Shown here in pieces: positions 45,345 to 54,559 of a stretch of DNA of 64,000 nucleotides; position 1 is the first letter of the stretch, and each line of letters begins with the position of its first letter. The stretch covers positions 1 to 64,000 of the forward strand of contig NZ_FNQP01000014.1 of the NCBI RefSeq assembly GCF_900107695.1, written 5' to 3'. The stretch comes from Thiothrix caldifontis (GTDB lineage Bacteria; Pseudomonadota; Gammaproteobacteria; Thiotrichales; Thiotrichaceae). The translations under genes and the position numbers were made by a program. The notes beneath the pieces are model-generated. The model searched no databases. It was not told the DNA's origin and saw only the letters and a list, made by a program, of their open reading frames with translations.

Positions 45345-48218
45345 ATGGCAGACTCATACGAATCACTCAAAATCCCCCCTCACTCTATCGAAGCTGAACA
45401 ATCTGTATTGGGCGGCTTATTGCTGAGTGGGTTAGCAAACGACAGTACCGCTTGGGATACCATCGCGGATAAAATCACCGAAGGCGATTTTTATCGACAA
45501 GACCACCGCCTGATTTTTCGCGCTATTGCCGATTTGGTGGAAGATAATAAACCACTTGATTTGGTCACGGTGTCCGAATGGCTAAAACAACGTAATGAAC
45601 TGGAAAATGCTGGCGGGTTCGCTTACTTAGCAACCATGGCAAAAGATACCCCCAGTGCAGCCAACATTCGCGCATATGCTGAAATTGTGCGTGAAAAGTC
45701 GGTGCTGCGTCAGTTAATCAGCGTAGGAACAGGCATTGCTGATTCCGCCTTCACTGCACAAGGTCGGCCTAGCAAAGAGCTATTGGATGAAGCCGAACAA
45801 AAAGTCTTTAAAATCGCCGAGCAAGGAACCAAGCAAGGCCAGGTATTTAAGCCGCTAAAAGGGCTGTTGAAAGTGACGCTGGCGCATATCGAAGAGTTGA
45901 GCAAACTTGATAGCAATATCACTGGCGTTTCGACCGGCTATACACAGCTTGATGAAATGACCTCTGGCTTGCAAAAAGGTGACTTAATTATTGTGGCGGG
46001 TAGACCGTCCATGGGCAAATGCATTGTTACTGGTAGCCGCGTACTGGATCCGATCACGGGTCGATTGGAGATGATTGATGATTTGGTTGCCCAACAACAA
46101 GGCTCGTTGGCGACGCTAAATACACAGTTACGTTTGCAAGTCGCACAACCTTCGCAATATGTTGATGATGGTGTCAAACCTGTTTTCCGGGTACGCACTG
46201 CACTTGGACGTGAAATTACTACAACGCTGACGCATCCTTTTCTTACGATTGAAGGTTGGAAACCACTAGCTGAGATCAATGTCGGCAAACGGATTGCCGT
46301 ACCGCGCATTTTGCCTTTTTTTGGGAAAGGTTCACTATCAGAACAGCGAACCAAACTTATTGCTTATTTCTTAACTGATGGCGGCTTAACACAGAGTTGC
46401 CCGCAATTTACCAATATTAACCCTCGAATCCGCCAAGATTTTATTACCGCACTCGATGATTTTCCGGGCGTGCAGTGGCGCTTGGAAGACAGCAAAGGGC
46501 AACGCACCCCCAGTATTCGGGTGGCAACCGATACTGCATTCCAACACACAGCAAGGCAGGATTTTGCCGCACGATTCAAACAACGCTTGCAAGAACTTTC
46601 TCTAAGTTTAAATGCATTAGCACGACAATTAGGCGTTGCTGTTGCAACGGTACACTATTGGTCAGTAGGTAAAGCCGTGCCTGCTGGGGAGATGTTCGGT
46701 GTTTTGTGTCGGGAACTCCAGGTAGAACCATCAGTATTGATGCCACATGGCAGTACTGCAACTACCCGTTCCGCACCAAACCCGATGACGGAATGGTTAC
46801 AAACGTTGGGCTTGATGGGCAAGAATGCGCATGAGAAACGTATACCTGCGCCTGTTTATGAATTACCGCGTGCATTGATGGCGGTTTTCCTAAACCGAGC
46901 ATTTGCGTGTGATGGCAGTGTCTATGTCCAAAACGGTATCCAAGCGGGCATTTCCTATAGTACGGTTAGCTATGCATTAGCGCGGGATATGCAGCATTTA
47001 TTGGTACGTTTTGGCATTCTTGCCAAATTGCGCCATCGGCAAGTGCGGTATCAAGGCGAGTATCGCGCCGCTTATGAATTGCGTATTACACATCAACAAC
47101 ATGTGCGCCAATTTTTAGAAGAAATTGGCGTGTACGGTAAAGAAGAAGCCGTACAAAAAGCCTTGACGGTCAGCCAAGAAAAAACACCTAAAGTCATTTT
47201 AGATACGTTGCCAAACGAAACATGGGCAATGGTTGCAGACTGCAAAGGCGAGTTGACTTGGGCAGAATTAGCTCAACGCATGGGGCGTAAGCCCGGACAT
47301 AATTTCCATGTGGGTAAGCGTGGCATAGGTCGTGAGTTATTGGCAGAAATGGCAGCCGCTTTATCATCCAAGACACTTGCTACGCTTGCCCATAGCGATC
47401 TTTACTGGGATGAAATTCAATCCATTGATTATTTAGGTAAACAGCAAGTCTATGATTTAAGCGTACCTGATACGCATAATTTTGTTGCTGATGATGTGCT
47501 AGTGCATAACACGACCTTCTCGATGAATATCGCCGAATACGCCGCCGCACACAAAAAACTTCCGACCGCTGTATTCAGCATGGAGATGCCTGCCGAACAG
47601 CTTACTTTGCGTCTGCTGTCTTCGATGGGGCGAGTTGACCAACATCGCATTCGGACTGGGAAACTGACTGACGAAGATTGGCCACGCATTGCTACCGCAG
47701 TCAAGATTTTCGCTGATGTTCCCATGTTCATTGATGACAGCCCCGCACTTTCCCCGACTGAAGTGCGTGCTCGTGCCCGTCGCCTGATGCGTGAACACGG
47801 GCAACTCGGCCTGATTGTATTGGACTACTTGCAATTAATGCAAACAGGTACCAGCTCTGATAACCGTACCGCTGAAATTTCCGAAATCTCCCGTGGTCTC
47901 AAGTCTTTGGCAAAAGAACTCGCCGTTCCGGTGATTGCACTGTCACAGCTCAACCGTAGCTTGGAACAGCGCCCAAATAAACGTCCAGTAATGTCAGATT
48001 TACGTGAATCGGGAGCAATTGAACAGGATGCTGACTTAATCATCTTTATCTACCGCGATGAAGTCTACAATCCCGAATCCCCCGACAAAGGAACCGCAGA
48101 AATTATTATCGCCAAGCAACGTAATGGCCCGATTGGGACTGCGCGTTTAACATTCCTCGGTAAATACACCCGTTTCGAGAATTTTACCCCTGACATTTAT
48201 ACCCCAGGATTTGAATAA
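45345..48218 (+). CDS. dnaB: Replicative helicase DnaB with in-frame intein
   Basis: 957-aa precursor. The extein N-terminal domain (1-225) ends in the Walker A motif AGRPSMGK; the intein (226-722) follows; the C-extein resumes TTFSMNIAEYAA with Walker B-like LIVLDYLQLM, and Q-loop/Arg-finger segments (LSQLNRSLEQRP, SDLRESGAIEQDAD). After splicing the 460-aa DnaB is normal length and the Walker A becomes GRPSMGKTT. Without splicing the protein should be inactive. Confidence 0.95.
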   Translation: MADSYESLKIPPHSIEAEQSVLGGLLLSGLANDSTAWDTIADKITEGDFYRQDHRLIFRAIADLVEDNKPLDLVTVSEWLKQRNELENAGGFAYLATMAKDTPSAANIRAYAEIVREKSVLRQLISVGTGIADSAFTAQGRPSKELLDEAEQKVFKIAEQGTKQGQVFKPLKGLLKVTLAHIEELSKLDSNITGVSTGYTQLDEMTSGLQKGDLIIVAGRPSMGKCIVTGSRVLDPITGRLEMIDDLVAQQQGSLATLNTQLRLQVAQPSQYVDDGVKPVFRVRTALGREITTTLTHPFLTIEGWKPLAEINVGKRIAVPRILPFFGKGSLSEQRTKLIAYFLTDGGLTQSCPQFTNINPRIRQDFITALDDFPGVQWRLEDSKGQRTPSIRVATDTAFQHTARQDFAARFKQRLQELSLSLNALARQLGVAVATVHYWSVGKAVPAGEMFGVLCRELQVEPSVLMPHGSTATTRSAPNPMTEWLQTLGLMGKNAHEKRIPAPVYELPRALMAVFLNRAFACDGSVYVQNGIQAGISYSTVSYALARDMQHLLVRFGILAKLRHRQVRYQGEYRAAYELRITHQQHVRQFLEEIGVYGKEEAVQKALTVSQEKTPKVILDTLPNETWAMVADCKGELTWAELAQRMGRKPGHNFHVGKRGIGRELLAEMAAALSSKTLATLAHSDLYWDEIQSIDYLGKQQVYDLSVPDTHNFVADDVLVHNTTFSMNIAEYAAAHKKLPTAVFSMEMPAEQLTLRLLSSMGRVDQHRIRTGKLTDEDWPRIATAVKIFADVPMFIDDSPALSPTEVRARARRLMREHGQLGLIVLDYLQLMQTGTSSDNRTAEISEISRGLKSLAKELAVPVIALSQLNRSLEQRPNKRPVMSDLRESGAIEQDADLIIFIYRDEVYNPESPDKGTAEIIIAKQRNGPIGTARLTFLGKYTRFENFTPDIYTPGFE
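46020..47510 (+). mobile_element. Intein in DnaB Walker A motif, with homing endonuclease and HTH
   Basis: 497-residue intein: Cys1 (CIVTGSRVLDPITGR), block B TTLTHPFLTIEGWK and C-terminal blocks YDLSVPDTHNFVADDVLVHN with the final His-Asn and a Thr as the next extein residue. LAGLIDADG-type blocks are recognisable (LIAYFLTDGGLT, then RAFACDGSVY) so a homing endonuclease may be active. Between them is a helix-turn-helix segment (SLSLNALARQLGVAVATVHYW). The Walker A location is a classic intein site in DnaB. Confidence 0.92.
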
Positions 48219-48244
48219 TTGGCATAAACCGCTACACTGCCCAC

Positions 48245-49318
48245 ATGAAACGATCTGCACGCGCCATTATTGATACCGCCGCCCTGCGGCATAACCTTGC
48301 CCGCTGCCGCGACGCTGCGCCTAATAGTTTGGCAATGGCAGTGATTAAAGCCAATGCTTACGGGCATAACATGCTTAAAACGGCTGAATCGCTGAGTAAT
48401 GCCAATGGTTTTGCCGTATCGTGTCTGCAAGAAGCCGTAGAGTTGCGGCAAGCACGCTTTATCCATCCTATTTTAGTATTGCAGGGGTTTAGCAATCTGC
48501 AAGGCATGAAAGCCGCCGCAGAACACCGTTTTCGCGTGGTACTTCACGACCTTTCCCAACTTGAACTATTGGATAGTGCGCCGAGTTCGGTCAAATTAGA
48601 CGTGGCGCTAAAACTCGATACCGGTATGCACCGCTTAGGCTTTCCCGTCGAACAAGCCCCTCACCTGTTCGAGCGTTTAAGTAAGCACCACAATGTCAAA
48701 CCCACCCCTTGGTTAATGACCCACATGGCATGTGCCGATGAGTTGGATAATCCCAAAACCTCACAACAATTGGAAAGCTTTGCCAAATATACGACTGGCT
48801 TGCAAGCACCTCGCAGCGTGGGCAATTCCGCCAGCATCCTAGGGTGGCCGCAGACACATGTGAATTGGGTACGCCCCGGTATTATGCTGTACGGTTCATC
48901 ACCATTCGTGAACGGTGATGCCAAACGTGACGGTTTGCAAGCCGTCATGACCTTGGTTGCACCACTGATTTCGATTCATACTATCCCCAAAGGTGAGAGC
49001 ATAGGCTACGGCGCAAGCTGGACATGCCCAGAAGACACCCGCACCGGCGTAGTCGCAATTGGCTATGCAGACGGCTACCCGCGCCATGCGCCTACCGGCA
49101 CACCTGTCTGGGTCAATGGTAAGCAAACCCGTATTTTAGGGCGGGTGTCGATGGATATGATTGTGATTGATTTAACGGCTATTGAAGCACGGGTGGGGGA
49201 TCAAGTTGAATTGTGGGGTAAAAACCTTTCAGTTGATCGTGTTGCACAAGCAGCCGGAACCATCAGTTATGAACTCCTTTGCAATGCAGGTAATCTCTGC
49301 AAGCATGAATATCTTTAA
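48245..49318 (+). CDS. alr: Alanine racemase
   Basis: 357 aa, PLP-dependent; converts L- to D-alanine for peptidoglycan. PLP lysine K35 in VIKANAYGHN; C-terminal catalytic Tyr in YGASWTC and GYADGYPRH, GRVSMDMIVIDL. 26 nt after dnaB, the usual gammaproteobacterial order. Confidence 0.96.
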   Translation: MKRSARAIIDTAALRHNLARCRDAAPNSLAMAVIKANAYGHNMLKTAESLSNANGFAVSCLQEAVELRQARFIHPILVLQGFSNLQGMKAAAEHRFRVVLHDLSQLELLDSAPSSVKLDVALKLDTGMHRLGFPVEQAPHLFERLSKHHNVKPTPWLMTHMACADELDNPKTSQQLESFAKYTTGLQAPRSVGNSASILGWPQTHVNWVRPGIMLYGSSPFVNGDAKRDGLQAVMTLVAPLISIHTIPKGESIGYGASWTCPEDTRTGVVAIGYADGYPRHAPTGTPVWVNGKQTRILGRVSMDMIVIDLTAIEARVGDQVELWGKNLSVDRVAQAAGTISYELLCNAGNLCKHEYL

Positions 49319-49395
49319 TGAAATAAATCTTTTCTTGCTGCTGATAATTACATAAATATTTGCTATCCTATTTTTTGTTCAAATTAATCTAAATC

Positions 49396-50106
49396 ATGGA
49401 TGGGCTTAGCATGACAACAGCAAGATACACCGTCAAAGGTGGTCATCGCGAACAAATGAAACGTGAACTGATCGGACTAGTCATTGGTACAACCTTATTG
49501 ATGACTGGAATGGCCTTCCTCTTTTCTCAAAATATCGGCGCAACAAATAATGACAGTGGTGTGCCGAACGTAACAGCTAGCAAGCCTGATACCACACCAC
49601 CGACGTCAGAAGTAACGAAACCTGTTGCGACACCAACTTTAGCGGCATTAGACGTCACCCCACACGATACGACCAAAATCATACCTGATGCCGCTCCTGC
49701 TCCAGCCATCGCAGAAATCAAAGCAACAGCGTTAAACGTAGCGGAAATCACCCCCAACGCCAAAGCTGATGAGAAAGTTGAAGAAATTACACCCGAAGCT
49801 AAGTCTGATGAAACTACTGTTCCCCCTGCTGAGGTGAGTACCGGTTGGATTTATGCCGGACAATTTGCTAACGGCAAATGGTCAGAGGCAGGTTTAAAAA
49901 TTGGCGCTGAGCTACCGATAAACAGCAAGAAATATGCCTTGAGCTGGGGTGCAACCGTGCGTGAACACCCTCCCCGCAACTCAGGCAGCAACAAACTCGG
50001 CAAAACCCTCGGTAATCTTACTACTGGACAAGAAATTGAGATTATCCAAGTCAAAAAATCGGGTAGCAAAGGCCATGTTTGGCTGGAAATTAAATACCCG
50101 CAATAG
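49396..50106 (+). CDS. Membrane-anchored SH3-like protein
   Basis: 236 aa. One hydrophobic segment (about 22-45), then a Thr/Pro/Ala-rich linker with repeated EITP-type units (about 50-150) and a C-terminal SH3-like region (YALSWGATVREHPP, LGNLTTGQEIEIIQV, HVWLEI). Family not recognised; probably a periplasmic envelope protein. The start codon is uncertain (49396 or 49411). Confidence 0.65.
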   Translation: MDGLSMTTARYTVKGGHREQMKRELIGLVIGTTLLMTGMAFLFSQNIGATNNDSGVPNVTASKPDTTPPTSEVTKPVATPTLAALDVTPHDTTKIIPDAAPAPAIAEIKATALNVAEITPNAKADEKVEEITPEAKSDETTVPPAEVSTGWIYAGQFANGKWSEAGLKIGAELPINSKKYALSWGATVREHPPRNSGSNKLGKTLGNLTTGQEIEIIQVKKSGSKGHVWLEIKYPQ

Positions 50107-50173
50107 CCAGCTCTGATACGTATGGTGCTAGACTTGCAACTATTCCTAAGTTGCTGTTGTCTACAAACGCATC

Positions 50174-51655
50174 ATGATTTTAAGTATCCGAACCAAACTA
50201 TTTATTGCCATTTTCTTAGCCTGCCTGCTAATTGCTGGCGGGCTGGCAGGTATGTTGCAATATCGGCTAAACCGCAGTTTCTTAGACTACCTGAATGAAC
50301 AAGAAAATCGCTCCCTAGGCCAACTGGAAAATCGCTTAGTCGAGGTCTACGAAGTGCGAGGTAGTTGGGAAGAACTCGAACAAAATCCTCAACTGTGGAT
50401 CTCCATTCTCGATTCTGCTGTGCGCAGCAGTTTTTTACGTATCAACGACAATGAACCGAGGAGAGCACCGCCCCCGCCCCCCATAAGACCGCCTGTTCGC
50501 CCTAATCAAGATCCGGCAATGGGTGATATGCCCCCGCCGCGTGCCCACCTTGCACAGCGCATGGAACGTTTCACCGGACGTATAGTGCTATTAGATGCTC
50601 AACGTGAAGTCGTCAAAGGCAGCCTTCGCATGGGTATTCCCGACAACTTACTAGAACTCAAATCTGCAAATACAACCATTGGTTATCTCGGCATGTACCC
50701 GCGTCAACGGGTGACAGAGAAAGTGGACGTGGACTTTGCCGAACGCCTGCAACGTACTTTGTGGTTAGTGGTACTCTTGCTGGCATTTCCCATGGCTGGC
50801 TTACTCTCATTTTTATTGGCACGGCATTTAGGCAAACCCATCCAAGCATTACGTAACGGCACACGCCAACTGACCGATGGGAATTACAGTTTGAGAATGC
50901 CTTCCCAAGGGCGTGATGAACTAGGCTTATTGACACGGGATTTCAACCAACTGGCCGAGCGCTTACAACAGAACGAAGCCTCCCGCAAGCAGTGGATTGC
51001 CGATATAGCACACGAATTGCGTACCCCCTTAGCCATTTTGCGCGGAGAAATTGAAGCCCTACAAGACGGCATTAATCAACCGGATGTAACCACCTTGGCA
51101 TCATTGCATCAAGAAGTTAGCCATTTACAGCGTTTAGTCAGCGACCTGTATGACCTTTCCATGTCAGATAGCGGAGCACTCAGTTACCGTAAAGAAACGG
51201 TAAATCTCATCACTTTGTTACAGGAAACCCTCGCATTACACAGCACAACATTACAAGAACAAGGCTTACAAATGCAGGCGACAGGGCTACATCAGCACCC
51301 CGTATTGATTCAAGGTGACCCACAACGCTTGCAGCAATTATTCAAGAACCTGCTAGAAAACAGCTTACGTTACACCGACAAACCGGGACAATTACAGATC
51401 CATACGCAGATACAGGCTGGCTGGGTGGATATTCTGTTTGAAGATTCGTCACCAGATGTGCCTGATGACGCCTTACCACACTTGTTTGAACGCTTATTTC
51501 GCGTCGAAAGCTCACGCAATCGCGCAACCGGTGGCGCAGGTATTGGTTTAAGCATTTGCCGCAACATCGTGGATGCTCACGGGGGAACCATTAGTGCAGC
51601 GCATTCAGCACTGGGTGGGCTACAAATCCGTATCCACTTGCCCTTGCAACAGTAA
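50174..51655 (+). CDS. Sensor histidine kinase, BaeS/CpxA-like
   Basis: 493 aa. TM1 (about 8-28), periplasmic domain with a proline-rich insert (about 97-120), TM2 (about 195-215), HAMP, HisKA with IADIAHELRTPLAILRGE, and HATPase_c with a GAGIGLSICRNIVDAHGG-type G box. The signal is unknown. Starts an operon with the regulator gene 11 nt downstream. Confidence 0.92.
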   Translation: MILSIRTKLFIAIFLACLLIAGGLAGMLQYRLNRSFLDYLNEQENRSLGQLENRLVEVYEVRGSWEELEQNPQLWISILDSAVRSSFLRINDNEPRRAPPPPPIRPPVRPNQDPAMGDMPPPRAHLAQRMERFTGRIVLLDAQREVVKGSLRMGIPDNLLELKSANTTIGYLGMYPRQRVTEKVDVDFAERLQRTLWLVVLLLAFPMAGLLSFLLARHLGKPIQALRNGTRQLTDGNYSLRMPSQGRDELGLLTRDFNQLAERLQQNEASRKQWIADIAHELRTPLAILRGEIEALQDGINQPDVTTLASLHQEVSHLQRLVSDLYDLSMSDSGALSYRKETVNLITLLQETLALHSTTLQEQGLQMQATGLHQHPVLIQGDPQRLQQLFKNLLENSLRYTDKPGQLQIHTQIQAGWVDILFEDSSPDVPDDALPHLFERLFRVESSRNRATGGAGIGLSICRNIVDAHGGTISAAHSALGGLQIRIHLPLQQ

Positions 51656-51666
51656 CGGACAGACGC

Positions 51667-52356
51667 ATGGAACACATCCTGATTGTTGAAGACGAACCCA
51701 AAATTGCTGATTTACTGCAAAAATACCTGCAAAATGCCAATTACCATACACACTGGCTAAACACTGGCTTGGGGGTTGGTGAGTGGGTACGCCAAACCCA
51801 ACCCAACCTTATCTTGCTGGACTTGATGCTACCGGGTAAAGATGGCCTAGAAGTGTGCAAGGAAATTCGTCAATTTTCCCCCATCCCCATCATTATGCTC
51901 ACCGCACGTGCAGAAGAAATCGACCGTTTACTCGGATTGGAACTTGGCGCAGATGACTACATTTGCAAACCTTTTAGCCCGCGTGAAGTGGTTGCACGTG
52001 TGAAAGCGGTGTTGCGGCGCGTACCGCTCATCGCCGCCGATCAAACTCAACATCCTCCCTCCCCTAATGCACGCTTATTGGAACTTGATCGTGATCGTTT
52101 ACTGGTCAGAGCAGGTGAACATGAAGCGCTCCTGACGCTGGTAGAGTTCGAGTTACTCGCCACCTTAAAACAACAGCCCGGCAGAATCTTCGGTCGTGAC
52201 CAACTGATGACCAAGGTATACACCGACAACCGTATTGTATCTGACCGTACTATCGACAGTCATATCAAAAAACTACGCAAAAAACTGTCTGAAATCTTGC
52301 CGGATCAGGAACTGATTCACTCCGTATACTCGGTTGGCTACAAGTTCGAAGCGTAG
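51667..52356 (+). CDS. OmpR-family response regulator, BaeR-like
   Basis: 229 aa. Receiver domain with phospho-Asp in LILLDLMLPGKDG and Lys in DDYICKPFSPRE; C-terminal winged helix with DRTIDSHIKKLRKKL. Partner of the histidine kinase. Possible targets are the two Spy-like genes that follow. Confidence 0.94.
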   Translation: MEHILIVEDEPKIADLLQKYLQNANYHTHWLNTGLGVGEWVRQTQPNLILLDLMLPGKDGLEVCKEIRQFSPIPIIMLTARAEEIDRLLGLELGADDYICKPFSPREVVARVKAVLRRVPLIAADQTQHPPSPNARLLELDRDRLLVRAGEHEALLTLVEFELLATLKQQPGRIFGRDQLMTKVYTDNRIVSDRTIDSHIKKLRKKLSEILPDQELIHSVYSVGYKFEA

Positions 52357-52383
52357 ATTCCTCTGCACACTTCCTCATTGTTT

Positions 52384-52416
52384 GCACAATTGCAGCAAAT
52401 TTCGTGCGCAATCTGC
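52384..52416 (+). promoter_or_regulatory. Three 11-bp tandem repeats, probable response-regulator operator
   Basis: GCACAATTGCA, GCAAATTTCGT and GCGCAATCTGC follow one another with no gap. Their first seven bases share GCRMAAT or GCAAATT, on a helical (11-bp) period typical of OmpR-family binding. They lie just upstream of a -10-like TAGCAT (52420-52425) and 47 nt before the first Spy-like gene. Confidence 0.5.
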
Positions 52417-52462
52417 GCGTAGCATGTCCCTCATCAACCAAGTTACACAAGAGGAACACAAC

Positions 52463-52879
52463 ATGAAAAAAGCATTAATTGCAACAGCATTGATTGGCGT
52501 AATGGGCATGTCCGTTGCACTTGCTGACCACGGTTTCGGTGGTGGCAAAGGCGTTTGCGGCGGCAAAGCAGGGCATGGTGGCTTTGGCGGACGTAGTGCG
52601 ATGATGGGCGAAATGTTGACTGAAAAGCTGAAGTTAAATGACGCACAAAAAGCTCAACTTGAGACCATCAAACAAGAACAAAGCGCCAAAATGGAAACAC
52701 TGCGCACCCAAATGCAAGAGCAAATGAAAGCACTGCATACCGAAAACGAAGCTAAAATTGCCGCCATTCTGACACCAGAACAAGCTACAACTTTTAAGCA
52801 AATGCAAGATGAACGTCAAAAACGTCAACAAGAGCGCTTAGAATCCGTCAAAAAGCGTCTTGAAAACAACACGTTCTAA
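52463..52879 (+). CDS. Spy/CpxP-family periplasmic protein 1
   Basis: 138 aa with a signal peptide (about 1-21, ending VALA) and a long helical LTxxQ-type domain (LNDAQKAQLETIKQEQ, LTPEQATTFKQMQDER). Such proteins act as periplasmic chaperones or damp envelope-stress signalling. A Gly/His-rich N-terminal segment (GFGGGKGVCGGKAGHGG) could bind metal. The ATG at 52463 has AGAGGA upstream. Confidence 0.88.
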   Translation: MKKALIATALIGVMGMSVALADHGFGGGKGVCGGKAGHGGFGGRSAMMGEMLTEKLKLNDAQKAQLETIKQEQSAKMETLRTQMQEQMKALHTENEAKIAAILTPEQATTFKQMQDERQKRQQERLESVKKRLENNTF

Positions 52880-52915
52880 ACAACTCAAAACAATTAACAA
52901 TAGGAAACACTACTC

Positions 52916-53266
52916 ATGAAAAAAGCATTAATCATTACTTCGCTGGTTGCCATGTTAGGCGCATCTGCTGTTATGGCTGATTACGGTTTTGGCGGCGGCA
53001 AAGGCATGGATCGCATGAAAACATTCCTTGGCTTAAGTGACACGCAAGCCGCACAAGTAGACAGTATCATGCAAGAACAACACGCCAGAATGCAGGCATT
53101 ACATGATGAAACCAATCAACGTATTCAGGCATTGCTGACACCTGATCAAGCCGCCAAATTCCAACAAATGGAACAGCAACGCGGTGAACGCAAAGGCAAT
53201 CGCATGGGGGGTGCTCCTCAAGGTAATATGCAACCACCTGCCGCCAATAATTGGGGCAGTTTTTAA
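52916..53266 (+). CDS. Spy/CpxP-family periplasmic protein 2
   Basis: 116 aa, a paralogue of the preceding gene: the same signal-peptide style, GFGGGKGM and LSDTQAAQVDSIMQEQHARM / LTPDQAAKFQQMEQQRG. The C-terminal tail is Pro/Gly-rich. It lies 36 nt downstream and ends at a terminator, so the two are likely one transcript. Confidence 0.85.
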   Translation: MKKALIITSLVAMLGASAVMADYGFGGGKGMDRMKTFLGLSDTQAAQVDSIMQEQHARMQALHDETNQRIQALLTPDQAAKFQQMEQQRGERKGNRMGGAPQGNMQPPAANNWGSF

Positions 53267-53319
53267 GCTGATTTGATTTTCGCGTCTGGTATTATTTGAG
53301 TCATATTTCACCTCGCTTA

Positions 53320-53347
53320 GGGCAGTCTATCGACTGCCCATTTTTTT
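53320..53347 (+). terminator. Rho-independent terminator
   Basis: Perfect 8-bp stem GGGCAGTC/GACTGCCC, 4-nt loop, then A and a T-run from 53341. Ends the Spy-like transcript. Confidence 0.93.
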
Positions 53348-53528
53348 GCTCCTGAAAAAATTTATTTATTATAATAATTTATAACATAAATTGAATTAAA
53401 CAAAATTGTTAAAGATTTGATGAATGGTCACGTGCTGCCGATAAAATCAGGTTAAAAAAATCTGTCTATTTGAAAAAGTTGACTAGAATTAGCGTAAAGC
53501 ATTTCAGAGTAAGCAACAGGGAAGGTGA

Positions 53529-53625
53529 ATAAGTACTTAGGCATAAGTTACTCGGAACTTTGCAATCGTAACCGATTGATTTGTAAGGGGTGGTTTTTCC
53601 GAAAAACTTTTGCATGAGTACTTAT
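53529..53625 (+). promoter_or_regulatory. Structured leader that can close over the start codon
   Basis: ATAAGTACT (53529-53537) pairs with AGTACTTAT (53617-53625), whose last two bases belong to the ATG of the OmpA-like gene. Inside are two more stems: CAATCG/CGATTG (53563-53578) and GTTTTT/AAAAAC (53593-53607). No Shine-Dalgarno lies near the ATG. AAGGGG is at 53584-53589, about 35 nt away, with a stem in between. AAGTACTT is itself palindromic, so two protein-binding sites are an alternative. The remainder of 53267-53623 has only the terminator and AT-rich DNA. Confidence 0.45.
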
Positions 53626-54511
53626 GTTGGACAATACTTCGGATAATGATGACCTGACACCGATGCAAGAATACATGATTGCCGGTGGGGTAATCCTAAT
53701 GTTTGGGTTGCTTTATTGGTTTTTGAATCATAGCGAAAGTGACGACACTGCGTTGATGTCCGCTAATACGTCAGCACCTCAAGTGGTAATGATGGCAGCG
53801 GAGCAAACACCTGTTGAAACAGCGACGGCAGACATCAATGACGCAAACGTAGTGATGGATTCAACAAAAACTGACAGTGGCAACGCTGCGTTAACCGTTA
53901 AATCAGCACAAGAATTGACTCAAAACACCCCAGAACCCGTGCCAAATGTACCTGTAGCACCTGCTCTCATCACCACTACTGCACCCAAAATAGCCACATT
54001 GGAAGCTGGCCCTGTTGGCTCCGCGAGTTCCAATACTATCACCAGCACACCAGTCACTCCGGTAGCACCACAACCCACGCTATATACACTTCCTGACGGT
54101 CGTCAGATCGACATAGCGCCCAGCCATTTTGGGTTGGCGTTCCGTGATGCGATTGCAAAACGTGAAGTTGATAAGCCGATTATTTTCGACGAAATTAAAT
54201 TCGATTCTGGCTCTAGCAAACCGAATTATCAATCTACCACGCAAATTCAGCAGGTGGTGGCATTACTGAACGCGCACCCCGACATCAAATTATTGATTCG
54301 TGGGCATACCGATGAGGTAGGTGCTGCCAAAGATAATACAGAGCTATCGTTAATTCGCGCCAACGAAGTAGGAGTTGCCTTAGTGCAAGCAGGCATTGAC
54401 CGCAAACGTTTACGCATTATGGGCATGGGAAGTTCAGAACCCATCAGTATTGATAATACCAATGAGGCACGTGAGCGCAACCGGCGCATTGATGCCTTAA
54501 TTCTTAAATAA
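53624..54511 (+). CDS. OmpA/MotB-domain inner-membrane protein
   Basis: 295 aa with one N-terminal membrane helix (about 17-35), a Thr/Pro-rich linker (about 40-155) and a peptidoglycan-binding OmpA domain (FDEIKFDSGSSKPNYQ, LLIRGHTDEVGAAKDN, RANEVGVALVQ, MGMGSSEPI, ERNRRIDALI). It would tie the membrane to the wall. It lies 48 nt upstream of the channel-like gene. Confidence 0.85.
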   Translation: MLDNTSDNDDLTPMQEYMIAGGVILMFGLLYWFLNHSESDDTALMSANTSAPQVVMMAAEQTPVETATADINDANVVMDSTKTDSGNAALTVKSAQELTQNTPEPVPNVPVAPALITTTAPKIATLEAGPVGSASSNTITSTPVTPVAPQPTLYTLPDGRQIDIAPSHFGLAFRDAIAKREVDKPIIFDEIKFDSGSSKPNYQSTTQIQQVVALLNAHPDIKLLIRGHTDEVGAAKDNTELSLIRANEVGVALVQAGIDRKRLRIMGMGSSEPISIDNTNEARERNRRIDALILK

Positions 54512-54559
54512 TCGAAATAGTTACACAGTAAACCCATTTAATTGACAGGAGTAATCACT

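Noticed and set aside
53461-53508. sigma70 promoter with TTGACT at 53479
   Set aside because: No acceptable -10 element lies at 16-18 bp spacing.
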